DNA from: Sphaerotilus sulfidivorans | GTDB lineage: Bacteria > Pseudomonadota > Gammaproteobacteria > Burkholderiales > Burkholderiaceae_C | Direction: 5' to 3' | NCBI RefSeq assembly: GCF_013426975.1 | Contig: NZ_JACCPY010000007.1 | Span: 107,711 to 171,710 of the forward strand | DNA length: 64,000 nucleotides | Shown: positions 1 through 8,468 of the stretch, one piece after another | Layout: each line of letters opens with the position of its first letter | How positions within the stretch are numbered: the stretch's first letter is position 1 | Translations under genes and position numbers: made by a program | Notes under the pieces: model-generated | Databases searched by the model: none | Told to the model about the DNA's origin: nothing | What the model saw: only the letters and a program-made list of their open reading frames with translations

Positions 1-1
1 C

Positions 2-3000
2 GCCGGCGTGCGGCTGGTCTGGGGGCCGGGCATCGCGGCGGCGAACAACCCGGCGGTGCTGACGCGCCAGCCGCAGCGCTTCGCCTGGGAGGTGCGCGAG
101 CGCTTCACCGCCGAATTCACCTGCGAGCGCGAGCGCGCCGAGGCGCCGTGCATTCCGCTGCGGCCCCTGACGCTGCGCTTCAGCGAAGCGGTGCCGCGTG
201 CGCAGCTGGCGCAGATCCGCCTGCAGCCGGTCGGCGGCGGCAGCGCGGTGGCGCCGAAGTTCGCGGCCGGCAACACCGAGCCGTCGCTGTTGGAACTGAC
301 CTTCCCGGGGCCGCTGGCCGAGAACGCACGCTACACGATCGTGCTGCCCAAGGACCTGCGCGACGAGTCGGGGCGGGCGCTGGCGAATGCGTCGGTGTTT
401 CCGCTCGCGGTGGCGACCGGCGGCATGCCGCCGCTGGCCAAGTTCGCCGCGGCGCCGTTCGGTGTGCTGGAACAGGGCCCGGGGCCGGACGAGCCGGGGC
501 TGCTGCCGATCACGCTGCGCCATGTGCAGGACGGCGGCGGGCCGCCGCCGCGTGCGCGCGTCAGCGTCAAGTGGCTCGGCGCGGCGACGCCGGACCGCGA
601 ACTGCTGCAGTGGTACGCCCGGGTCGGCCGCTACCACGAGAGCAGCTTCACCGCCAAGGAAGCCGGTCTGCCGCCGAAGGACTGGACCGTCACCGAGACG
701 GTCACCGGCGACGACGGCCGGCCGCGCCGCGTCACGCGCGACCGTGTCGTCGGCACGCGCGAGCTGTCGCTGCTGGCCAAGGAGGAGGGCGTCGAGCGCG
801 CCGACCTGCCGGCGCCGTCGCCCGAGACGGCCAAGACCCCGGGCGCGACCGAGGTGATCGGCCTGCCCCTCAAGCGCTCGGGCTACCACCTCGTCGAGGT
901 GTCGTCGCGCGTGCTCGGGCGCGCGCTGCTCGACCGCGAGGCGCCGATGTACGTGCGCACCGGCGTGCTGGTGACGCCGATCGGCGTTCACTTCAAGCGC
1001 GGCCGCAGCGACAGCCTGGTCTGGGTGACGACGCTGGACCGTGCGCAGCCGGTGGCCGGCGCCGATGTGGCCGTCAACGACTGCCGCGGCGTGACGCTGT
1101 GGTCGGGCCGCACCGACGCACAGGGGCTGGCGCGCATTCCGCGCAGCTTCGACGAGGCCGAGTCCGGGTCGCGCAGCGACTGCATCAGCCACGACGGCCT
1201 GTTCGTCACCGCGCGCGGCCCTGCGCGCGCCGACGGCAGTCGCGACCTGGCCTTCGTCTTCGGCGACTGGAGCCGCGGCATCGAGTCGTGGCGCTTCGGC
1301 CAGCCGACCGCACGCGGCCCGCTCGACGACGCCGACACGGTGCGCGCGCACACGGTGTTCGACCGCACGCTGCTGCGCGTCGGCGAGACGGTGTCGATGC
1401 GCCATCACCTGCGCCGCGAGAGTGCCCGGGGGCTGGCGGCGCTGGCCGCGGCGGCGCAGCCCGACCAGGTCGACATCACCCACCAGGCCAGCGGCGACGT
1501 GACCACGCTGCCGTACCGCGCGGCGATGGCCTGGACGATTCCGCCGAACGCCAGGCAGGGCGTCTATGACGTGACGCTCAAGCACCGCAGCGGCGCGGCG
1601 TGGTCGTCGGGGCAGTTCCGCGTCGAGGCGTTCAAGGTGCCGCTGGTCGATGCGCGGCTGCAGGCGCCGGCCGGGCCGCAGGTCGTGCCGCGCGAGCTGA
1701 GCTTCGGCGTGCAGCTCAGCCACCTGTCGGGCGGCGGGCTGGCGACGGCGGCGTCGCTCAACGCGCTGCTGCGCCCGGCCTGGGTGCGGTTTCCGGACTA
1801 CGAGGACTACAGCTTCACGCCGCCGTCCGAGCGCGGCGCGGACGCGGGCGTCGCCGGCGGCGAGTCGCCCGACCGCGTGCGCGAGCAGCTGCTGGCCGAC
1901 CGCCAGGCGCTGCGCACCGACGCGCAGGGCGCGGCGACCGCCAAGGTGGCGCTGCCCGACGCGGTGCGGGCGCTGAAGGTGCCGGCCGAGCTCGTCGCCG
2001 AGGTCAGCTTCGACGACCCGAACGGCGAGCGCCAGACGGTCGGCCGCAGCGTGACGCTGTGGCCGTCGGCGGTGGTGGTCGGCATCCGCGCGCGCAGCTG
2101 GCTGGCGCAGGGCGGCCGGGTGCCGGTGCAGATGGTCGTGCTCGACACCGCCGGCAAGCCGCAGGCCGGCCAGGCGGTGGAGCTGCGCGGCGAGCAGCGC
2201 ACCCAGACGGCGACGCGCCAGAAGATCGTCGGCGGCTTCTACGCCTATGACGCGCAGGAGCAGGTCCGCGACCTCGGCCGGCTGTGCAGCGGCAGGACCG
2301 ACGCACGCGGCCTGCTGACCTGCGACCTCGACCTGGCGGCGTCGGGCGAGGTGCGCCTGATCGCGCAGACCACCGACGGCGGCGGCCGGCGCAGCGCCGC
2401 CAGCAGCTCGGTGTGGGTCAGCCGCGGCGGCGAACTCTGGTTTGACCAGGACAACGACGACCGCATCGACCTGCTGCCCGAGCGGCGCGACCTGCGCCCC
2501 GGCGAGACCGCGCGGCTGCAGGTGCGCATGCCCTTCCGCGAGGCCACCGTGCTGGTGACGGTCGAGCGCGAGGGCATTCTCGATGCCCGCGTCGTCACGC
2601 TGCGCGGCAGCGACCCGGTCATCGAGGTGCCGATCCCGAAGCGCGCCGCCGGCGCCGACGCGGCCGAGGCGGCGAGCTGGGCGCCCAACGTCTACGTCAG
2701 CGCGCTGGTGCTGCGCGGGCGGGTGCGGCAGGTGCCGTGGTACTCGTTCTTCGACTGGGGCTGGCGCTCGCCGCGGCTGTGGTGGAACGCCTGGCGCCAG
2801 GAGGGGCCGGAGTGGACCGCGCCGACCGCGCTGGTCGATCTGGCCAAGCCGGCCTTCAAGCTCGGCGTGGCGGCGCTGCGCATCGGCCTGGACGACCATC
2901 GGCTGACCGTGAAGGTCACGCCGGAAAAACCCCAGTACGGCGTGCGCCAGACCGCGCGCACCGGCGTGCAGGTGCTGCTGCCCGATGGCCGGCCGCTGGC

Positions 3001-5308
3001 CGGCGGCACGGTGTCGTTCGCGGCGGTCGACGAGGGGCTGCTGGCGCTGATGGACAACGGCTCGTGGGATCTGCTCGGCGCGATGTTCCCGCCGCGCGCC
3101 TGGGGCGTCGAGACGTCGACGGCGCAGAACGAGATCGTCGGTCGGCGCCACTACGGCCGCAAGGCGCTGGCGCCGGGCGGCAGCGGCGGGCGCAACCCGA
3201 CGCGCGAGCTGTTCGACACGCTGCTGCTGTGGCGTCCGGACGTGCAGCTCGACGCGCAGGGCCGCGCGACGCTGGAGGTGCCGCTGAACGACTCGCTGAG
3301 CGCCTTCCGCCTCGTCGCGGTGGCCGCCGGCGGCGGCGCGCAGCTCGACCGCTTCGGCAGCGGCGCGGCGACGATCCGCGTCACGCAGGATCTGCAGATG
3401 CTGTCGGGGCTGCCGACACTGGTGCGCGAGGGCGATCGCTTCGAGGCGCTCTGGACGCTGCGCAACACGACGGCGCGCGCGATGACGGTCAAGGCGACGC
3501 TGGGCGGGCCGCTGACGCTGCCGGCGCAGCAGGTGGCGATACCGGCCGGCGGCGCGGCCGAGCTGCGCTGGCCGGTCAGCGTGCCGGCGGGCGTGACGAC
3601 GCTGGCCTGGACCGGCACGGCCGAGGAGGTCGGCGCCGCGGCCGGACAGGGCGCGCGTGACCGCATCCAGGTGACGCAGCAGGTCGAGCCGGCCGTGCCG
3701 GTGCGCGTGATGCAGGCGACGATCCGGCAGATGGACGCCGCCGGCACGCTCGCCTGGCCGGTGGCGCCGCCGGCCGACGCGCTGCCCGGCGTCGGCGGCG
3801 TGCAGGTGACGCTCAGGCCGACGCTGGCCGGCGCGCTGCCGGGCATTCGGCGCTGGTTCGAGGTCTATCCGTACAGCTGCCTGGAGCAGCGCACGTCGCG
3901 CGCGATCGGCCTGGGCGATGCGGCGCGCTGGAGCGCGCTGATGAACGAGCTGCCGACCTACCTCGACCGCGACGGCCTGGCGCACTACTTCCCGCCACGC
4001 GACGCCGAGGCCGGCGGCGGCAGCGACGTGCTGACCGCCTATGTGCTGGCGGCGTCGCAGGCGGCGGGCTGGACGATTCCCGACGGCCCGCGCGAGGCCA
4101 TGCTCGGCGGCCTGACCGCCTTCGTCGAGGGCCGGCTGACGCGGCGCATCCCGTCGCCGCGCGGCGCCAGCGACAGTCTGGAGCGCGACGTGCGCAAGCT
4201 CGCCGCGATCGAGGCGCTGTCGCGCCACGGCCGTGCCGACGCCCGGCTGCTCGGCTCGCTGGAGATCGCGCCGCAGCAGTGGCCGACCGCGGCGCTGCTC
4301 GACTGGCTGGCGATCCTGCGCCGCGTCGACGGCGTGCCGAACCGCGCCGAGCGGCTCGACGAGGCGCGCCGGCTGCTGCAGGCGCGGCGGGTGGCCGGCA
4401 GCACGACGCTGCGCTTCGCCGACGAGGCCGGCGACGGCTGGTGGTGGCTGATGGCCGGGGCCGACGCCAACGCGGCGCGGCTGCTGCTGACGGCGGTCGA
4501 GGACGGCGCGCCGTGGCGCGACGACCTGCCGCGCCTCGTCACCGGGCTGATGGCGCGGCTCGACGCGCAGCGCCAGGGGGCTTTTGCGACGACGACCGCC
4601 AACGTCTGGACCGTGCTGGCGCTGCAGCGCTTCTCGGCGGTGCACGAGTCGGTGCCGGTGACCGGGCGGGCGCGCGCGACGCTCGGCGCGACGACACGCG
4701 AACTCGACTGGTCGCGCCAGGGCGACGGCGGCGCGCTGTCGCTGCCGTGGGCGGCACCGGTGCCGGCCGCGGCCTCGTCGCCGGCGGCGCTGTCGGTGAC
4801 GCAGCAGGGCAGCGGGCGGCCGTGGGTGGCGCTGCAGAGCCTGGCCGCGGTGCCGCTGAAGGCGCCGCTGGCAGCCGGCTACCGCATTGAGCGCACCGTC
4901 AAGGCGGTCGAGCAGCAGACCGCCGGGCGCTGGAGCCGCGGCGACGTGCTGCGCGTGCAGTTGCAGATCAGCGCGACGACCGACCTGGGCTGGGTCGTCG
5001 TCAGCGATCCGGTGCCGCCCGGCGCGGTGGTGCTCGGCGGCGGGCTGGGCCGTGATTCGCAGATCGCCACGCGCGACGAGCGGCAGGAGGGTTCTGCCTG
5101 GAAGGTGCACGAGGAGCGGCTGCCGTCGGCCTGGCGGGCCTACTACGCCTGGCTGCCGCGCGGCACGCACACGGTCGAGTACACGCTGCGTCTCAACACC
5201 GCCGGCCGCTTCCAGCTGCCGCCGGCGCGGGTCGAGGCGATGTACGCGCCGGAGAACTTCGGCGAGGCCCCGGTCGGGGCGTTCGAGGTGGTCACGCGGA
5301 AAGAGTGA
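2..5308 (+). CDS. Bacterial alpha-2-macroglobulin family protein (partial, 5' end outside window)
   Basis: Large periplasmic or lipoprotein-anchored protease trap of the YfhM/YfaS type, thought to partner PBP1C in envelope defence. The reading frame is open to the left edge, so the signal peptide is missing; 1766 residues are visible. Numbering from the GTG at position 8, the thioester motif CLEQ lies at residues 1291-1294 in the context YPYSCLEQRTSRA, so the thioester-forming Cys and Gln are both present. Upstream are beta-rich macroglobulin domains (for example the segment around FAAVDEGLLALMD). Downstream is the helical thioester domain, followed by a C-terminal receptor-binding-like domain ending in VVTRKE. 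In enterobacteria the homologue lies directly before pbpC; here another gene intervenes. Confidence 0.93.
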   Translation, partial: AGVRLVWGPGIAAANNPAVLTRQPQRFAWEVRERFTAEFTCERERAEAPCIPLRPLTLRFSEAVPRAQLAQIRLQPVGGGSAVAPKFAAGNTEPSLLELTFPGPLAENARYTIVLPKDLRDESGRALANASVFPLAVATGGMPPLAKFAAAPFGVLEQGPGPDEPGLLPITLRHVQDGGGPPPRARVSVKWLGAATPDRELLQWYARVGRYHESSFTAKEAGLPPKDWTVTETVTGDDGRPRRVTRDRVVGTRELSLLAKEEGVERADLPAPSPETAKTPGATEVIGLPLKRSGYHLVEVSSRVLGRALLDREAPMYVRTGVLVTPIGVHFKRGRSDSLVWVTTLDRAQPVAGADVAVNDCRGVTLWSGRTDAQGLARIPRSFDEAESGSRSDCISHDGLFVTARGPARADGSRDLAFVFGDWSRGIESWRFGQPTARGPLDDADTVRAHTVFDRTLLRVGETVSMRHHLRRESARGLAALAAAAQPDQVDITHQASGDVTTLPYRAAMAWTIPPNARQGVYDVTLKHRSGAAWSSGQFRVEAFKVPLVDARLQAPAGPQVVPRELSFGVQLSHLSGGGLATAASLNALLRPAWVRFPDYEDYSFTPPSERGADAGVAGGESPDRVREQLLADRQALRTDAQGAATAKVALPDAVRALKVPAELVAEVSFDDPNGERQTVGRSVTLWPSAVVVGIRARSWLAQGGRVPVQMVVLDTAGKPQAGQAVELRGEQRTQTATRQKIVGGFYAYDAQEQVRDLGRLCSGRTDARGLLTCDLDLAASGEVRLIAQTTDGGGRRSAASSSVWVSRGGELWFDQDNDDRIDLLPERRDLRPGETARLQVRMPFREATVLVTVEREGILDARVVTLRGSDPVIEVPIPKRAAGADAAEAASWAPNVYVSALVLRGRVRQVPWYSFFDWGWRSPRLWWNAWRQEGPEWTAPTALVDLAKPAFKLGVAALRIGLDDHRLTVKVTPEKPQYGVRQTARTGVQVLLPDGRPLAGGTVSFAAVDEGLLALMDNGSWDLLGAMFPPRAWGVETSTAQNEIVGRRHYGRKALAPGGSGGRNPTRELFDTLLLWRPDVQLDAQGRATLEVPLNDSLSAFRLVAVAAGGGAQLDRFGSGAATIRVTQDLQMLSGLPTLVREGDRFEALWTLRNTTARAMTVKATLGGPLTLPAQQVAIPAGGAAELRWPVSVPAGVTTLAWTGTAEEVGAAAGQGARDRIQVTQQVEPAVPVRVMQATIRQMDAAGTLAWPVAPPADALPGVGGVQVTLRPTLAGALPGIRRWFEVYPYSCLEQRTSRAIGLGDAARWSALMNELPTYLDRDGLAHYFPPRDAEAGGGSDVLTAYVLAASQAAGWTIPDGPREAMLGGLTAFVEGRLTRRIPSPRGASDSLERDVRKLAAIEALSRHGRADARLLGSLEIAPQQWPTAALLDWLAILRRVDGVPNRAERLDEARRLLQARRVAGSTTLRFADEAGDGWWWLMAGADANAARLLLTAVEDGAPWRDDLPRLVTGLMARLDAQRQGAFATTTANVWTVLALQRFSAVHESVPVTGRARATLGATTRELDWSRQGDGGALSLPWAAPVPAAASSPAALSVTQQGSGRPWVALQSLAAVPLKAPLAAGYRIERTVKAVEQQTAGRWSRGDVLRVQLQISATTDLGWVVVSDPVPPGAVVLGGGLGRDSQIATRDERQEGSAWKVHEERLPSAWRAYYAWLPRGTHTVEYTLRLNTAGRFQLPPARVEAMYAPENFGEAPVGAFEVVTRKE

Positions 5309-5404
5309 ACGCTTGTGCGGCGATGGGCTGATGCGCTGGAGCTGAATCGCGCGCAGCCTGCGCCACACTGTCACCCGTTCTGCACAAATCACGGGGACGG
5401 CACC

Positions 5405-8400
5405 ATGAGCGATCGGCGAACGCTGCGCATCCTGCATCTTTCGGACTTGCACATCGGCAAGGAGCGCACTTCTGGCTGGCGCATGCGGCGCGTGCTCGGT
5501 GAAGCGTGGACGCGCAACCTGCACGACATCGCCGCCGACGGTCCGGTCGATCTGGTGTGCTTCACCGGCGATCTGGCGCAGTCGGGGCAGGCGGCGCAGT
5601 ACGAGGAGGCCTCGCGCTTCGTCGACGAAGTGCTGCGGGTGCTGAAGGTGCCCAAGGCGCGTTTCTTCTGCGTGCCGGGCAACCACGATGTTGACCGGAC
5701 CATCGCGTCGGACGCCTGGCGCGAGATGCGCGATGGCGCCTGGGAGGTCAGCCCGCAGGCTTACGCTCGGTGGCTGGCGGGCGGTCGGGCGCCGCGTGGT
5801 TTCGACGCGGCGTGGCCCGACGCGCTGTTGCGGCGACAGGCGGCCTACCGCGACTGGCTCGACGCTGCCGGCCTGTCGGCACAGCGGCCCGAGCATGGCC
5901 CGCACGGCCGTTTCGGCTACCGCATCTCGCTGGACGACCTGGGGCTGGAGGCGCCGCTGCACGTCGTCGGGCTCGACAGCGCGTGGTTGGCTGGCGACGA
6001 CGATGACGCGGGCAAGCTGCGGCTGACCGACGAACAGGTCGTGCGCCTGCTCACCGACGAGCGCGGCGAGCGATTGCCCGGCTGGACGATCGCGCTGGTG
6101 CATCACCCTCTGTCCGACCTCGCCGATGGCCGCGAGGCGCAGCGGCTGCTGAGCGAATTCGGTGTCAGCCTGCTGCTGCACGGCCACCTGCACGACGCCG
6201 AGGTGTCGCGCTGGACGACGCCGGCGGCGAGCCTGCATGTCTCTGCTGCGGGCAGCCTCTACGAAACCGACCAGTTTCCGAACGGCGTGCAGTTGCTGGA
6301 TGTGCAACTGCCCAAGGGACGTCCGATCGAGCCGCGCCACCTCTGGGCTCGGTGCTGGTCGGGACGCTCGGGACGTGGGCACTGGCACAACGACGACGGC
6401 CTCTATCCGGGCAGCGTCGGCGGCAAGCTGCGGCTGGTGCCGCCGGATCCGCCGGATCACCCGTTCACGCCCGGCAAGTTCATCGGCCGCGATGACGAGC
6501 TGGCCAAGCTGCAGCGGGCGCTGCTGCCCGAGGATGGTTCGACGCGGCACCCCACGGTGCTGTGCTGCGCCATCGAGGGCATGGCGGGCGTGGGCAAGAC
6601 GCGGCTGGCCGAGCATTTCATCGCCGAGCACTGGCTGCCGGCGCTCGGCCTGCCGGAAGACACGGATCCGGCGACGGTCTGCCAGCGCCTGATCCTCGAC
6701 CCGCAGGCGCTCGAGCCGCCCACTGCGCTCGGCCTGGGCCGCACGCTGACCGACCGCCTGCGCGCCCACGGGCCGGACGAGGGGCTCTGGGATCGGCTCA
6801 AGGCGGCGCTGTCGATGGGCGGTCCGCAGGGCGGGCCGTGGCTGCTGCTGATCGAGAACGTCGATGCCGCCGCGCAGGCCCAGGCCGTCGGCGAACTCGT
6901 CAACCGCCTGCCCGGCGTGCCGATCCTCGTCACGGCGCGCTATCAGAAGCTCGGCAGCACCGGCTGGACACGCGTGCCGGTGGCGCCGATGTCGGCACAC
7001 GACGCCCGCAAGCTGCTCTTGGCGGAGGTCGAACCGGACGGTCACCCGCTCACCGACGCCGAGGCCGACGACCTCGCCCAGCGCCTCGGCCGGCTGCCGC
7101 TGGCGCTGCACATTGCCGCCAGCCACCTGAGCCTGGGCCTGACGCCGCAGGCCTTCCTCGACGAGCTGCGCCGCGCCGGTCTGGACCTGCCGCCGGCCGA
7201 GCCTGGCGATCCCCGCCTGAGCGCTGACCGTGCCCGCGCCGTCGTGCGCAGTTCCTTCGAGCTGTCGTGGCGCCACTGGTGCGCGGGTGGGCCGGGCGCC
7301 GATCCGGCATGGCAGCAGGCCCTGGTCGCCCTGGCCCACGGCCCGGCCAACCCGACCGGCCTGTCGCTGTCGGCCGCCATCACCGCGATCGACGAGGCCC
7401 TCTACCCCGTCTTCGCCGTCGCGGCGGCGCGCCTGAGCCTGCTGCAGTACCAGCCGGCGGCGCGCATGACGCAACTGCACCCGCTGATCGCCGAGTTCCT
7501 GCGCCAGCAACCCGAGCCGACCGAGGCCACCGTGACCGAGCGGCTCGGCGGCTGGTTCCTGCCCCTGCTGCCCGAGACCGGCGACGAGCGCCAGCGCGAC
7601 GCCTGGGCGCGGGTCGAGCAGGAGGTCGAGTCGCTGGCGCACTGGCTGGCGGCCGTCCCGGTCGAGCAGGGGCCTGCCGTCGAGCGCGCCGCCAAGGACT
7701 ACGCCACGACACGCGGCCCTTATGCCCTGTGGCAGCAGTTCTGCGAGCGCCTGATCGCGTCCCATGACGACCCGGCGATCCTGAGCAACGTGCTGTGGAC
7801 CCAGGCGCAGGTTCTGGAACGTGGCGGGCAGCTCTCGGCTGCACAGGATGCCGCACGCCGCAAAGCCGATCTCGACCAGGCCCGAGGCGAGGAGCACGGG
7901 GCTGCGCTGGCGCTGGGCCAGATCGCGGACGTGCTGCAGGCGAGAGGGGAGCTGGAGGAGGCGCTGAGGATCCGGCGGGAAGAGGCGTTGCCGGTTTACG
8001 AGAAGCTGGGCGACGTGCGCGAGCGGGCGGTGACGATGGGCAAGATCGCGGACGTGCTGCAGGCGAGAGGGGAGCTGGAGGAGGCGCTGAGGATCCGGCG
8101 GGAAGAGGAGTTGCCGGTGTACGAGAAGCTGGGCGACGTGCGCTCGCGGGCGGTGACGATGGGCAAGATCGCGGACGTGCTGCAGGCGAGAGGGGAGCTG
8201 GAGGAGGCGCTGAGGATCCGGCGGGAAGAGGCGTTGCCGGTGTACGAGAAGCTGGGCGACGTGCGCTCGCTGCTGGTCGGGCGGACGAATCTGGCGATCT
8301 GTCTGGCGATGCGGGGCCAGATCGAGGATGCGCCGGAGATGATCGACCTGCTGCGCAGGGCGTTCGGCGCGGCAAGGCGCTTGGGGTTGCCGGAGGCGAA

Positions 8401-8455
8401 GCAGATTGCTGATGTTTTTGAGCAGATTTTTGGCGTGGAGATTCCAGAGGTGTGA
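5405..8455 (+). CDS. NLR-like protein: metallophosphoesterase + STAND NTPase + TPR repeats
   Basis: 1016 residues, no signal peptide or membrane segment, so predicted cytoplasmic. The N-terminus is a calcineurin-like phosphoesterase with the full metal-ligand set: DLH at 14-16, GDL at 55-57, GNHD at 92-95, HH at 233-234 and HGHLH at 259-263. A P-loop NTPase follows: Walker A GMAGVGKT at 392-399, Walker B-like LLLIENVD at 480-487, and an NB-ARC-type RLGRLPLAL at 560-568. A helical region leads into 41-residue tetratricopeptide repeats (about 840-957) that are nearly identical even at DNA level. The ATG at 5405 is chosen because the phosphoesterase core starts at residue 7; an in-frame ATG further upstream adds only non-conserved residues. 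By architecture it is a signal-sensing ATPase switch with an enzymatic effector, as in STAND immune proteins. The ligand and the substrate of the phosphoesterase are unknown. Confidence 0.9.
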   Translation: MSDRRTLRILHLSDLHIGKERTSGWRMRRVLGEAWTRNLHDIAADGPVDLVCFTGDLAQSGQAAQYEEASRFVDEVLRVLKVPKARFFCVPGNHDVDRTIASDAWREMRDGAWEVSPQAYARWLAGGRAPRGFDAAWPDALLRRQAAYRDWLDAAGLSAQRPEHGPHGRFGYRISLDDLGLEAPLHVVGLDSAWLAGDDDDAGKLRLTDEQVVRLLTDERGERLPGWTIALVHHPLSDLADGREAQRLLSEFGVSLLLHGHLHDAEVSRWTTPAASLHVSAAGSLYETDQFPNGVQLLDVQLPKGRPIEPRHLWARCWSGRSGRGHWHNDDGLYPGSVGGKLRLVPPDPPDHPFTPGKFIGRDDELAKLQRALLPEDGSTRHPTVLCCAIEGMAGVGKTRLAEHFIAEHWLPALGLPEDTDPATVCQRLILDPQALEPPTALGLGRTLTDRLRAHGPDEGLWDRLKAALSMGGPQGGPWLLLIENVDAAAQAQAVGELVNRLPGVPILVTARYQKLGSTGWTRVPVAPMSAHDARKLLLAEVEPDGHPLTDAEADDLAQRLGRLPLALHIAASHLSLGLTPQAFLDELRRAGLDLPPAEPGDPRLSADRARAVVRSSFELSWRHWCAGGPGADPAWQQALVALAHGPANPTGLSLSAAITAIDEALYPVFAVAAARLSLLQYQPAARMTQLHPLIAEFLRQQPEPTEATVTERLGGWFLPLLPETGDERQRDAWARVEQEVESLAHWLAAVPVEQGPAVERAAKDYATTRGPYALWQQFCERLIASHDDPAILSNVLWTQAQVLERGGQLSAAQDAARRKADLDQARGEEHGAALALGQIADVLQARGELEEALRIRREEALPVYEKLGDVRERAVTMGKIADVLQARGELEEALRIRREEELPVYEKLGDVRSRAVTMGKIADVLQARGELEEALRIRREEALPVYEKLGDVRSLLVGRTNLAICLAMRGQIEDAPEMIDLLRRAFGAARRLGLPEAKQIADVFEQIFGVEIPEV
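7921..8276 (+). repeat. Tandem 123-bp direct repeats encoding TPR units
   Basis: Three head-to-tail units begin at 7921, 8044 and 8167; the third is cut short near 8276. Each complete unit is 123 bp (41 codons) and starts gatcgcggacgtgctgcagg. Units 1 and 2 differ at only a handful of positions, for instance in the codons giving EEALPV versus EEELPV and DVRER versus DVRSR. Identity at synonymous sites indicates recent duplication or gene conversion inside the coding region of the NLR-like protein. Confidence 0.95.
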
Positions 8456-8468
8456 ATTGAGGCACCCC

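Noticed and set aside
5315..5404. Upstream start for the NLR-like gene
   Set aside because: The 30 extra residues are not part of the phosphoesterase fold; ATG 5405 with cggggacgg upstream is a better start.
7921..8276. Possible CRISPR-like array
   Set aside because: Repeats are contiguous 123-bp units without spacers, in frame with a protein, so they are TPR-coding repeats.
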